DNA of 7,767 nucleotides from an uncultured Sphingomonadales bacterium (GTDB taxonomy: Bacteria; Pseudomonadota; Alphaproteobacteria; Sphingomonadales; Sphingomonadaceae): NCBI GenBank assembly GCA_903893935.1, contig CAITOD010000430.1:1-7767 (forward strand), given 5' to 3'. The notes below the pieces were generated by a model, which was not told the origin of the DNA, did not search any database, and saw only the letters and a program-made list of their open reading frames with translations. Numbering within the stretch: position 1 is the first letter of the stretch; every line of letters starts with the position of its first letter. Shown one piece after another: positions 1 through 6,968 of this stretch. Made by a program: the position numbers and the translations under genes.

Positions 1-145
1 ATGAGGTGTCCCGGCGCCGCTCGTGGTGCCTTCACGTCACCACCGGGTGTCCTTTAAAACACTTGCCCGCGTTTTTGCGGGGCAGTAACCGCCGGGCTCC
101 TGCCCCGACCGTTTCGGGGCCAACCCCGCATAGAGGCATATCGCC
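1..145 (+). promoter_or_regulatory. Leader region upstream of gcdH with three hairpin-forming dyads
   Basis: No coding region is convincing here; the only ATG-started frame (from base 1) stops at 55-57. Three inverted repeats are visible. The first is GTGGTG (23-28) with CACCAC (38-43) around a 9-base loop. The second is CCCGC (66-70) with GCGGG (77-81) around GTTTTT. The third is a perfect 7-bp stem, GCCCCGA (102-108) with TCGGGGC (114-120), around CCGTT. An AT-rich island, TTTAAAA, sits at 53-59 in otherwise GC-rich DNA and could be part of a promoter. The third hairpin ends 25 bases before the gcdH start codon and has no T-run after it, so it does not look like a terminator. Glutarate genes are often controlled by a LysR-type regulator, but none is visible in the window. 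Any regulatory role is inferred. Confidence 0.35.
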
Positions 146-1330
146 ATGGCCGGCATGACCCGCTTCGACTGGAGCGACCCGTTCTTTCTCGACGCCCAGT
201 TGACCGAAGAAGAACGCATGATCCGCGATGCGGCCAAAGCCTATGCCGAAGACAAGCTGCAGCCGCGCGTGATCAAGGCGTGGAGCGACGAGACCACCGA
301 TCCGGGCATTTTTCGCGAAATGGGCGAACTGGGCCTGCTCGGACCGACGGTGCCCGAGGCTTACGGCGGGGTCGGCGCGTCTTATGTCGCTTATGGCCTG
401 ATCGCGCGCGAGATCGAAAAAGTCGATTCGGGCTATCGCAGCATGATGAGCGTGCAATCGAGCCTGGTGATGTATCCGATCCATGCCTACGGATCGGAAG
501 AGCAGAAGCACAAATATCTGCCCGGTCTCGCGCGCGGTGAACTGATCGGCTGCTTTGGCCTGACCGAGCCCGATGCCGGATCGGACCCGGGCGGGATGAT
601 CACGCGCGCCGAAAAGGTTCAGGGCGGCTATCGCATTTCGGGCGGCAAGACGTGGATTTCCAACGCGCCGATCGCCGATGTCTTCGTGATCTGGGCCAAG
701 TCCGATGCGCACGGCGGAGCGATCCGCGGTTTCGTGCTGGAAAAGGGCATGCCCGGCCTGTCGGCGCCCAAGATCGGCGGCAAGCTGAGCTTGCGCGCCT
801 CGATCACCGGCATGATCCAGCTCGATGGCGTCGAAGTGGGCGATGATGCGCTGCTGCCGCATGTTGAAGGGCTGAAAGGCCCGTTCGGCTGCCTCAACCG
901 CGCGCGCTACGGCATTTCGTGGGGTGCGCTGGGCGCGGCCGAATTCTGCCTCCATGCCGCGCGGCAATACGGGCTCGATCGCAAGCAGTTCGGGCGCCCG
1001 CTGGCCGCCACGCAGCTGTTCCAGAAGAAACTGGCCGACATGATAAGCGATATCGCGCTCGGGCTCCAGGCCAGCCTGCGCGTCGGGCGGCTGATGGACG
1101 AGGGACAGTTTGCGCCCGAAATGGTCTCGATCGTCAAGCGCAACAATGTCGGCAAAGCGCTCGATATTGCACGCCTGGCGCGCGACATGCACGGCGGCAA
1201 CGGCATTTCGGAAGAATACCAGGTCATGCGCCATCTCGCCAATCTCGAGACGGTCAACACCTATGAAGGCACGCACGACGTTCATGCCCTGATCCTCGGT
1301 CGCGCAATCACCGGCATCGCGGCGTTCTGA
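146..1330 (+). CDS. gcdH: Glutaryl-CoA dehydrogenase (acyl-CoA dehydrogenase family)
   Basis: A 394-residue flavoprotein that oxidises and decarboxylates glutaryl-CoA to crotonyl-CoA in lysine, tryptophan and glutarate breakdown. It is cytoplasmic and passes electrons to electron-transfer flavoprotein. The sequence follows the GCDH subfamily closely. The substrate-pocket stretch [15 protein letters not shown] contains Arg98-Ser99, matching Arg94-Ser95 of the human enzyme. [16 protein letters not shown] is the acyl-CoA dehydrogenase signature, followed by [19 protein letters not shown] and [19 protein letters not shown]. Near the C-terminus, [20 protein letters not shown] carries Tyr373-Glu374, the catalytic base expected in this subfamily. 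Length is typical. ATG 146 is chosen because AGAGG (132-136) lies 9 bases upstream; ATG 155 would be too far from it. The CoA-transferase follows after 2 bases, so they are probably one operon. Function is inferred from family motifs and context, with high confidence. Confidence 0.95.
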   Translation: MAGMTRFDWSDPFFLDAQLTEEERMIRDAAKAYAEDKLQPRVIKAWSDETTDPGIFREMGELGLLGPTVPEAYGGVGASYVAYGLIAREIEKVDSGYRSMMSVQSSLVMYPIHAYGSEEQKHKYLPGLARGELIGCFGLTEPDAGSDPGGMITRAEKVQGGYRISGGKTWISNAPIADVFVIWAKSDAHGGAIRGFVLEKGMPGLSAPKIGGKLSLRASITGMIQLDGVEVGDDALLPHVEGLKGPFGCLNRARYGISWGALGAAEFCLHAARQYGLDRKQFGRPLAATQLFQKKLADMISDIALGLQASLRVGRLMDEGQFAPEMVSIVKRNNVGKALDIARLARDMHGGNGISEEYQVMRHLANLETVNTYEGTHDVHALILGRAITGIAAF

Positions 1331-1332
1331 GC

Positions 1333-2463
1333 GTGACGCCGCTCGCCGGGCTGAAAGTCGTCGAACTGGCGCGCGTGCTGGCGGGGCCGTGGGCCGGGCA
1401 GATCCTCGCCGATCTGGGCGCCGACGTGATCAAGGTCGAAAGTGCCGCAGGCGACGATACGCGCAGCTGGGGCCCGCCGTTTGTCGAATATGCCGACGGC
1501 AGCCGCGACGCGGCCTATTACCACGCCACCAACCGGGGCAAACGATCGATCATCGCCGATTTTGCCACGCCCGAAGGTCAGCAGACAGTGCGCGACCTGA
1601 TCGCCGATGCCGATGTGCTGATCGAGAATTTCAAGCTGGGCGGGCTCGCCAAATACGGGCTCGACTATGAAAGCTTGTCCGCAATCAACCCGCGGCTGGT
1701 CTATTGCTCGATCACCGGGTTCGGGCAGGACGGGCCTTATGCGCCGCGCGCGGGGTATGATTTCATCATCCAGGGCCTTTCGGGGATCATGGACCTGACC
1801 GGCGATCCGCAAGGCTCGCCGCAAAAGATCGGCGTGGCGTTTGCCGATATCATGACCGGGCTCTATGCGGTGATCGCGATCCAGGCCGCCTTGGCCGCCC
1901 GCGCGCGCACCGGGCGCGGCGAACATATCGACATGGCGCTGTTCGACGTGATGGTCGGCGTGCTCGGCAACCAGGCGCTCAACTATCTGGTTTCGGGCAC
2001 CGCGCCGACGCGGATGGGCAACGCCCATCCCAATGTGGCGCCTTATGCGGTCTATCCGACATCCGACGGCTGGTTCATTCTGGCAGTGGGCAACGATCGC
2101 CAGTTCGCCAAATTCTGCGAGATCGCCGGGAGCCCCGAGCTGGCGACCGACCCGCGCTTTGTGGGCAACGCCGCAAGGCTCGACCACCGCGAACCGCTCG
2201 AAGACGCGATTCGCGCCGTCACGCGTCGTTTCACGCGCGATGACCTGCTTGCGCGCCTTGCAGAAGCCGGGGTGCCCGCCGGGCCGATCAACACGGTCGC
2301 CGACGCCTTTGCCGACGCGCAGATCATGGCGCGCGGCATGCAACTGGCGCTCCACGCCGACGACGGCACCCCGATCCCCGGCGTGCGCACGCCGATCCGC
2401 TTCGCCGGGCTCGACCTCGCGCTCGACCAGCCTTCGCCGCGCAAGGGCCAGCACGGCGCATAG
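1333..2463 (+). CDS. CaiB/BaiF (class III) CoA-transferase, probable succinyl-CoA:glutarate CoA-transferase
   Basis: A 376-residue cytoplasmic enzyme that moves CoA between carboxylic acids. The N-terminus (LAGLKVVELARVLAGPWAGQ, then LADLGADVIKVE) is the classic CaiB/BaiF opening with the Rossmann-like CoA-binding domain. Asp172 in GVAFADIMTGLYA is the expected catalytic aspartate that forms the acyl-enzyme anhydride. RTGRGEHIDMALFDVM and NAHPNVAPYAVYPTSDGWFILAVGND are further family blocks. Start is GTG 1333, two bases after the gcdH stop; the family motif begins within five residues of it and no closer ATG exists. A transferase of this family next to gcdH is known in Pseudomonas (gcdG) and resembles animal SUGCT, so glutarate is the likely acceptor and succinyl-CoA the likely donor. 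Class membership is certain; substrate is inferred from the neighbour. It converges on creD with only 3 bases between stop codons and no clear terminator. Confidence 0.9.
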   Translation: MTPLAGLKVVELARVLAGPWAGQILADLGADVIKVESAAGDDTRSWGPPFVEYADGSRDAAYYHATNRGKRSIIADFATPEGQQTVRDLIADADVLIENFKLGGLAKYGLDYESLSAINPRLVYCSITGFGQDGPYAPRAGYDFIIQGLSGIMDLTGDPQGSPQKIGVAFADIMTGLYAVIAIQAALAARARTGRGEHIDMALFDVMVGVLGNQALNYLVSGTAPTRMGNAHPNVAPYAVYPTSDGWFILAVGNDRQFAKFCEIAGSPELATDPRFVGNAARLDHREPLEDAIRAVTRRFTRDDLLARLAEAGVPAGPINTVADAFADAQIMARGMQLALHADDGTPIPGVRTPIRFAGLDLALDQPSPRKGQHGA

Positions 2464-2466
2464 CGG

Positions 2467-3915
2467 TCAGCTTTCGGGGGCTGGGCTCACCGCGTTGGTT
2501 ATGCCGATCGCACTCCAGTCGACATTGCGCGTGGCATACATCACGCCCGCCAGGGCCACGAACAGCAGCACCGATCCGATCAGCAGCGACAAGGCTTCGA
2601 GGTTGAGCAGCACGAACAGCAGCGCATAGAGCCCGATCAGGATCGCGCCGATAAACCCGCCCCGACGCCATGTCTTGAGCACTGCCGCACTGTAAGCACT
2701 CAGCAGACCGATGATCGCGCCGCTGGCAACCAGATAAGCGCCGGTAAACCCGATCAATTCGGCCAGCGCCAGCAGCAGGATGAAAAACAGCACCAGCGCG
2801 GCCCCTGTCAGCAGATATTCTGCCGAGGCCACTTGCGCCCCTGCGACGATATCGAACAGCAGGAAAGCCAGAAATGTGAACCCGATAAACAGAAATCCGT
2901 ATTTAACCGAACGGTTCACTTTGCTGTAAAGATTGACCGGTTCGATCAGATCGACAGTGAGGCTCTGGCTGTTGCCGTTGACCACTTCGCCAGTGCCGGC
3001 TGCGGCCGGGTTGTTTGGAGCGATTGCGGCATCGAGGGTAATGGCATCGGTTCTGATTTCAGGCATCGGCGCGCCATAATCCTGCATTCCGACCGGCGGC
3101 TGCCCCAGCGCAAGTTTGTCGATGCGGTAACTGGCGCGAAATCCGGCGTCGGAGACTTCGCGCGTTTCGGGCAGGAAGCCGCCCGAAAAGCTCGGGCTGG
3201 GCCAGCTCGATGCAATGTCCCAGTGTGTCGAGCCGCCGCGCGGAACCACCGTCAAAGCGCGTGCCCCCCGCAAGCCATAGGCATAATCGATTTTGAGTTC
3301 GCCCTGTCCGTCCCAATCGAGAAAGGCGAAAAAGCCCTGACCGGCGCTCGCAGCCGGACCTTTGCCGGGCTGGACAACCAGCGATTTGCCGCCTGCGACA
3401 ACCGTGCCGCCACTGGTGAGCCCGCGCGCATCCGAAACGCCCACGCGCAATTCCGCGCGATCCCACAGCAGGCGTTCGCGCGTGACGCCAAACCGGGCAA
3501 GGTCGGCGGGCAGGGCAAAGCTGGCGCTGCCTTTGATCTGGGCCGAATAGAGCACGCTGCGATAGATTGATTTGTGGCGTTCTTCCGGCGTGACCTGGGT
3601 GGTGATGCGATGATCCACCGGGGAAATATAGAACAGTTTCTCGACTTCGGTGACGTGGCTGACCTGTTTGCCGTTTTCGGTTTCGGTTTGCGTTTCGGTG
3701 GTGCGAAACGGCACGACCACGATCGGCCCCGACAGCACTTGCGGCCCGCCCCAGCCCGAATTGATTTCCGCCTGCGCGGTCGCCGCTTCGTTCTGGCGGT
3801 CGTAGACCATTGCATAGACCAGCATCAACGGCACGCTGAGCGCGGCTGCAATCAGGATGACAAACAGCAGTTTGATCCCGGGTGAACGCTGGTTGCGGAT
3901 TGGCTGATCGCTCAT
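2467..3915 (-). CDS. creD: Cell envelope integrity protein CreD (inner-membrane protein)
   Basis: A 482-residue membrane protein of the CreD family (E. coli CreD is about 450 residues). Its biochemical role is poorly known; in enterics it is a CreBC-regulated protein linked to envelope integrity. A short charged N-terminus is followed by one membrane segment (about 15-38). A large, probably periplasmic domain (about 39-332) comes next, then a cluster of hydrophobic segments (about 335-358, 365-386, 387-410 and 418-458). The hallmark motif YATRNVDW is at 460-467 near the C-terminus. The open frame extends upstream to 4200, but ATG 3915 is preferred: GAGGA (3920-3924) lies four bases before it, and the extension is arginine-rich and runs through a repeat element. 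No creB/creC is present in the window. It is transcribed away from the HutD operon. Family assignment is firm; physiological role is not. Confidence 0.93.
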   Translation of the reverse strand: MSDQPIRNQRSPGIKLLFVILIAAALSVPLMLVYAMVYDRQNEAATAQAEINSGWGGPQVLSGPIVVVPFRTTETQTETENGKQVSHVTEVEKLFYISPVDHRITTQVTPEERHKSIYRSVLYSAQIKGSASFALPADLARFGVTRERLLWDRAELRVGVSDARGLTSGGTVVAGGKSLVVQPGKGPAASAGQGFFAFLDWDGQGELKIDYAYGLRGARALTVVPRGGSTHWDIASSWPSPSFSGGFLPETREVSDAGFRASYRIDKLALGQPPVGMQDYGAPMPEIRTDAITLDAAIAPNNPAAAGTGEVVNGNSQSLTVDLIEPVNLYSKVNRSVKYGFLFIGFTFLAFLLFDIVAGAQVASAEYLLTGAALVLFFILLLALAELIGFTGAYLVASGAIIGLLSAYSAAVLKTWRRGGFIGAILIGLYALLFVLLNLEALSLLIGSVLLFVALAGVMYATRNVDWSAIGITNAVSPAPES

Positions 3916-3943
3916 GCTGTCCTCGTTGCGGCACGTTTGCAGC

Positions 3944-3971
3944 AGCCTAGGGGTGAATTGGCGATTCACAA
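3944..3971 (-). promoter_or_regulatory. Candidate creD promoter (sigma-70-like)
   Basis: Reading the minus strand, TTGTGA (3971-3966) and TAGGCT (3949-3944) are 16 bases apart and match the -35 and -10 consensus at 4/6 and 3/6. The -10 hexamer ends 28 bases before the creD ATG. That leaves a short leader of about 20 bases holding the GAGGA ribosome-binding site. The spacing is right but the hexamers are weak, so this is a suggestion only. Confidence 0.3.
3953..3969. promoter_or_regulatory. Perfect 17-bp dyad GTGAAT-N5-ATTCAC, candidate operator
   Basis: GTGAAT (3953-3958) and ATTCAC (3964-3969) are perfect inverted copies around TGGCG. The dyad overlaps the proposed creD -35 box and spacer, where a repressor or activator would act. 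The half-site TTCAC is also the half-site of the enteric CreB box, but that box is a direct repeat, so correspondence is not established. A second hairpin, CGGCTT (3990-3995) with AAGCCG (4007-4012), lies just upstream of creD. Confidence 0.35.
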
Positions 3972-4059
3972 GGAACGAATTGCGGCGATCGGCTTGCGCC
4001 GAACGAAAGCCGCGAAATGGCGCAAAGCGCGCACGAAGATTGGCGCCTGCAACCCTTGT

Positions 4060-4150
4060 CGTCGCCCCGGGCTTGACCCGGGGTCGCGCTTTCTGTCTGT
4101 CTGATGGCGCGGAGTCCCGACGAAAATGTAAAGTCAGGCCCGGGGCGATG
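4060..4150. repeat. MITE-like 91-bp palindromic element with terminal inverted repeats
   Basis: The left end (4060-4077, CGTCGCCCCGGGCTTGAC) and the right end (4133-4150, GTCAGGCCCGGGGCGATG) are inverted copies matching at 16 of 18 positions. An inner palindrome, CCCCGGG-CTTGA-CCCGGGG, occupies 4065-4083. Inside it, GGGTCGCGC (4081-4089) can pair imperfectly with GCGCGGAGTCCC (4108-4119), so the whole element could fold into one long imperfect hairpin. Sequences of the type CCCCGGGCTTGACCCGGGG recur in intergenic DNA of sphingomonads and other alphaproteobacteria, as far as I recall. It has no coding capacity of its own and sits in the divergent promoter region between creD and the HutD operon. 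Confidence 0.6.
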
Positions 4151-4190
4151 TCAGGTGGGGTTGGCACATTTCGTGGAAGGCATTGGGCGC

Positions 4191-4706
4191 GTGGGGCCAA
4201 CAGGCACGAACAGAGACGACGCGGCGTTCGTGGTGCGCGCTGCTTCGCTTGTTGCCGTGCCGTGGGCCAATGGCGGCGGTGTTACCCGGGTGATCGCAGA
4301 CGGTCCCGATTATCGCCTGAGCCTCGCCACGATTGCCGACGCGGGGCCGTTTTCGAGCATTCCCGGGGTCTTGCGGCATTTTGCGCTGGTGGCGGGAAAG
4401 ATCGAACTGACAGGCGCCGTGACCGGCGTGTTTGACGAAACCGGTGCGCCTTGCACCTTCGCGGGCGACAGTCCGGTCCATGCCGTGCCGCTTGGCGGGC
4501 CGGCTCTGGCGCTCAATCTGATGGTGCCGGTCGGAGCGCCGGCGCTGCGGCTGGAACGGTGTGAGCCGGGTGCGACGGTCGAAGCATTGGCGGTATTTGC
4601 CTGCGACGCGCAGACGATCGCCGGCGTTGCGCTTGGCATGCATGACACGCTGTTTCCCGCCGCGCCGGTGCGGCTCGCGGCGCGCGCGCTGCGGGTGGTG
4701 CGATGA
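4191..4706 (+). CDS. HutD/Ves family protein (cupin fold), first gene of the transporter operon
   Basis: About 171 residues of the HutD/Ves family, small cupin-fold proteins linked to histidine utilisation; their exact role is unsettled, with a governor of Hut flux proposed in Pseudomonas. The core is recognisable: PWANGGGVTRVIADG near the N-terminus, then YRLSLATIADAGPFSSIPGVLRHFALVAGKIEL, then a variable tail ending AARALRVVR. The start is uncertain. The frame is open from ATG 4104, but that lies in the palindromic repeat without a ribosome-binding site. GTG 4191 has GGAAGG (4175-4180) 10 bases upstream and is preferred. GTG 4230 gives a shorter protein with the conserved Trp at position 12, as in E. 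coli Ves, but a weaker site. The stop overlaps the next start (ATGA), implying coupled translation with a HisJ-type importer, which supports a histidine connection. Confidence 0.82.
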   Translation: MGPTGTNRDDAAFVVRAASLVAVPWANGGGVTRVIADGPDYRLSLATIADAGPFSSIPGVLRHFALVAGKIELTGAVTGVFDETGAPCTFAGDSPVHAVPLGGPALALNLMVPVGAPALRLERCEPGATVEALAVFACDAQTIAGVALGMHDTLFPAAPVRLAARALRVVR

Positions 4707-5566
4707 TCCGCGCGCCTGGGCCCAGGCTGGTGCTCGCGCTGGTGCTGGCGCTGGGTGCGTGCCACGCCACGCCGCCGCCTGCCGGGCTGCGCGAGCTGGT
4801 GATCGGGACCGAGGGCGCCTATCCGCCGTGGAACTTCACCCGCGCCGATGGCTCGCTGGCGGGGTTCGAGCCCGAATATCTGCGCGTGCTGTGCGCACGG
4901 CTGCACCGCCGCTGCCGCCTCGTGCCGATGGATTGGGACGGCATGATCGGCGCCTTGCAGACGGGCAAGATCGATCTGATCGCCGACGCGGTGCAAATCA
5001 CCCCCGAGCGTGCGGCCGTGCTGGCTTTCGGGCGACCTTATGGCCTCAGCACCGGGCTGACCGCGACTTTGCGCAACGGTGCGCTGGCGGACTTGCCCGA
5101 TCGCGATGCGCTGATGGATTTCGACAGGCAGGGCCCCGCGCTCGATGCGATGATTGCGCGGATGCGCAAGGCGCTGGCGGGCAAAGTGGTCGGCGTTGCC
5201 TTGTCTGGTGCGTTTGACACCTTTCTCAACCAGGCGATCGGTCCCGGCGTGACCGTGCGCTATTACCGCACGATGGGCGAACGCGATCTCGATCTGCTCA
5301 ATGGCCGCATCGATGCGACGATCGAAGACGAGACCTATCTCCGTCCGCTTCTGGCAACGCGCGATGGCGCAGGGCTCGTGCTGGGCGGTCCGCGCATGAT
5401 CGGCGGCACGATGGGACGCGGCGAAGCGCTGGCCTTCCGGCGCGGCGACAATCAATTGCGCGGCGAATTCGATCGCGCGATCGAGGCCACGCTCGCCGAT
5501 GACACGGTGCGCCGGCTGGGGCTGAAATGGTTCCGCATGGATGCATCGCCGGGGCGGGGGCACTGA
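4703..5566 (+). CDS. HisJ/LAO-type amino-acid ABC transporter substrate-binding lipoprotein
   Basis: A 287-residue solute receptor of the polar amino-acid (family 3) class, acting outside the inner membrane. The N-terminus is a short signal with a lipobox (LGAC, Cys20), so it is probably lipid-anchored. The binding domain opens with LVIGTEGAYPPWNF (32-45), then GFEPEYLRVLC. QITPERA supplies Arg103, matching the carboxylate-binding Arg of HisJ, and IEDE supplies Asp209, matching its amino-group-binding Asp. Cys64 and Cys71 are seven residues apart, like the HisJ/LAO disulfide pair. This points to histidine or lysine/arginine/ornithine as ligand; histidine is favoured by the upstream HutD gene. 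It starts within the HutD stop (ATGA overlap), and its own stop shares one base with the next start. The substrate is inferred. Confidence 0.9.
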   Translation: MIRAPGPRLVLALVLALGACHATPPPAGLRELVIGTEGAYPPWNFTRADGSLAGFEPEYLRVLCARLHRRCRLVPMDWDGMIGALQTGKIDLIADAVQITPERAAVLAFGRPYGLSTGLTATLRNGALADLPDRDALMDFDRQGPALDAMIARMRKALAGKVVGVALSGAFDTFLNQAIGPGVTVRYYRTMGERDLDLLNGRIDATIEDETYLRPLLATRDGAGLVLGGPRMIGGTMGRGEALAFRRGDNQLRGEFDRAIEATLADDTVRRLGLKWFRMDASPGRGH

Positions 5567-6288
5567 TGGGCGAAGACAGTCCCGCGATTGTGCTGCTGGG
5601 CTTTGGCGCCGAAGGCTGGGGCCGCGCGCTGATCGCGGGCGCCGGGCTGACGCTCATGGTGGCGCTGGCGGCAATGGCAATCGGCACCGTGCTCGGCGCC
5701 ATGCTGACCGCCGCGCAAGCCTCGCGCTGGCGCGGCCTCGCGCGGCTCGCCACGGTTTATGGCCTGGTCTTGCGCGGGGTGCCCGAATTGCTGGTGGTGC
5801 TGCTGCTCTATTTTGGTGCGCCGGGTCTGCTGGCGTGGGTAGCGGCATTGTTCGGCCTGCCGTCGCCCGGATCGCCGCCCGCTTTCCTCACTGGCAGTCT
5901 GGCAATCGGGCTGGTGTCCGCCGCCTATCAGGCCGAAGTGTTCCGCGGCGGGCTGATTGCGGTGCCGTCCGGCCAGATCGAGGCGGCAATGGCCGCCGGC
6001 ATGGGCCCGGTCAAGCGCTTTCGGCGGATTATCGCGCCGCAAGTGCTGCACCGCGTGCTGCCGCCGCTGGGCAATATCTGGCAGTTCAATCTCAAGGATT
6101 CCGCGCTGGTGTCGATCACCGGTCTCGCCGAACTGATGCGCACGAGCCTCGTCGCGGCGGGATCGACGCGGCGGCCGTTCCTGTTCTTCGTCGCGGCAAT
6201 GGTGCTCTATCTGGTGCTCACGAGTGCCAGTTCGGCGCTGTTCCGCATGCTCGAACGGCGCGGGCAACGCTGGGCGGGTCCGGCATGA
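5566..6288 (+). CDS. Amino-acid ABC transporter permease (HisQ/HisM family), first subunit
   Basis: A 240-residue inner-membrane subunit of a polar amino-acid importer. Hydrophobic segments alternate with short loops (LIAGAGLTLMVALAAMAIGTVLGAML, LVLRGVPELLVVLLLYFGAPGLLAWV, LTGSLAIGLVSAAYQAEVFRG and others). The cytoplasmic EAA loop that docks on the ATPase is intact: EAAMAAG at 139-145, ending RRIIAPQ with Pro158. RGVPELL and AYQAEVFRGG are typical of the HisQ/HisM/GlnP group. ATG 5566 is chosen because it overlaps the binding-protein stop (TGATG) and follows a G-rich site (GGGGCGGGGG, 5551-5560); an in-frame ATG at 5527 would lie inside the previous gene and add 13 residues. It should pair with the next gene as a heterodimeric membrane channel. 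Confidence 0.92.
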   Translation: MGEDSPAIVLLGFGAEGWGRALIAGAGLTLMVALAAMAIGTVLGAMLTAAQASRWRGLARLATVYGLVLRGVPELLVVLLLYFGAPGLLAWVAALFGLPSPGSPPAFLTGSLAIGLVSAAYQAEVFRGGLIAVPSGQIEAAMAAGMGPVKRFRRIIAPQVLHRVLPPLGNIWQFNLKDSALVSITGLAELMRTSLVAAGSTRRPFLFFVAAMVLYLVLTSASSALFRMLERRGQRWAGPA

Positions 6289-6968
6289 ACGACGAACTGG
6301 CGTTTCTCGCCATGACCGCGCTGGCGATCGCGCGGGCTTTGCCGGTGACCGTGCTGCTGTCGGTGGCGGGCGCGCTGGGTTCGAGCGGGCTCGCCGGCGT
6401 ACTGGTGGTGGCGCAGGCCACGCGGCTGGGCCGGCCGATCGCGCAGCTGTGGATTTTCGTGTTTCGCGGCACGCCGTTGTTGCTGCAGATGTTCATGGTC
6501 TATTACGGGCTCGCAGCACTTGGCCCGATCCGCCACGGCCCGCTGTGGCCGGCATTTCGCGAACCGGTGTTCTGCGCCTGGCTGGCGCTTACCTGCTGCT
6601 GTTCGGCCTATATCGCCGAAGTGCTGCGCGCGGCGCTGGCGGCAATTCCCAAAGGCCAGATCGAGGCGGCGCTCGCTTGCGGGATGAGCCGGTGGACGCG
6701 CGTGCGGCGGATCATCGCGCCGCAAATGCTGCGCCTCGCGCTGCCGGCTTATGGCAACGAACTGGTCATGCTGATCAAATCGACGTCGCTCGCCAGCACG
6801 ATCACGGTGGTCGACGTCACCGGCGTGGCGCAGCTGGTCATCGCGCATTCGTATCGCACGCTCGAAGTGTTCTGCCTTGCGGCTGCGGTCTATCTGGGGC
6901 TGACCGCCGGGCTGACCGCGCTGCTGCGGCGGCTTGAAGCCAAACTGATGGAGGGCCCCCGCCGATGA
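6285..6968 (+). CDS. Amino-acid ABC transporter permease (HisQ/HisM family), second subunit
   Basis: A 227-residue membrane subunit, the likely partner of the preceding permease. It begins MNDELAFLAMTALAIARALPVTVLLSV and has the family blocks FRGTPLLLQMFMVYYGL and CSAYIAEVLRAALAAIPKGQ. The EAA loop is complete (EAALACG at 127-133, RRIIAPQ with Pro146), followed by KSTSLASTITVVDVTGVAQLV, characteristic of the HisM/HisQ class. The ATG overlaps the upstream stop (ATGA) with GGGCGGG just before it, and its own stop overlaps the ATPase start in the same way, so all transporter subunits are translated as a coupled set. The open frame extends upstream to 5541, but that part is the first permease read in the wrong frame. 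The gene itself looks intact; its function depends on an ATPase that is broken in this window. Confidence 0.92.
   Translation: MNDELAFLAMTALAIARALPVTVLLSVAGALGSSGLAGVLVVAQATRLGRPIAQLWIFVFRGTPLLLQMFMVYYGLAALGPIRHGPLWPAFREPVFCAWLALTCCCSAYIAEVLRAALAAIPKGQIEAALACGMSRWTRVRRIIAPQMLRLALPAYGNELVMLIKSTSLASTITVVDVTGVAQLVIAHSYRTLEVFCLAAAVYLGLTAGLTALLRRLEAKLMEGPRR

Noticed and set aside
66..81. CCCGC-GTTTTT-GCGGG as a terminator of an upstream gene
   Set aside because: The T-run is in the loop, not after the stem, and the stem is only five base pairs.
32..1285. A 417-residue antisense open frame opposite gcdH, and similarly a 390-residue one at 1282-2454
   Set aside because: GC-rich codon bias suppresses stops on the opposite strand. 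The translations are rich in Arg/His/Ala/Gln with no family resemblance, while the + strand genes match well-known families throughout.
4073..4101. TTGACC inside the repeat as a -35 box for the HutD operon
   Set aside because: It is part of the palindrome, and no acceptable -10 hexamer lies 16-18 bases downstream.
4104..4190. ATG 4104 as the HutD-family start
   Set aside because: It lies inside the inverted-repeat element, lacks a ribosome-binding site and adds residues not seen in the family; GTG 4191 or 4230 is more plausible.
3916..4200. N-terminal extension of creD to an ATG at 4200
   Set aside because: The extension passes through the palindromic repeat and has no membrane or signal features. 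ATG 3915 has a good ribosome-binding site and places the first membrane segment as in the family.
4310..5563. Long antisense frame (417 residues) opposite the HutD and substrate-binding genes
   Set aside because: It covers two clearly real, coupled genes and reads as low-complexity Arg/Ala/His/Gln sequence with no ribosome-binding site or recognisable domain.
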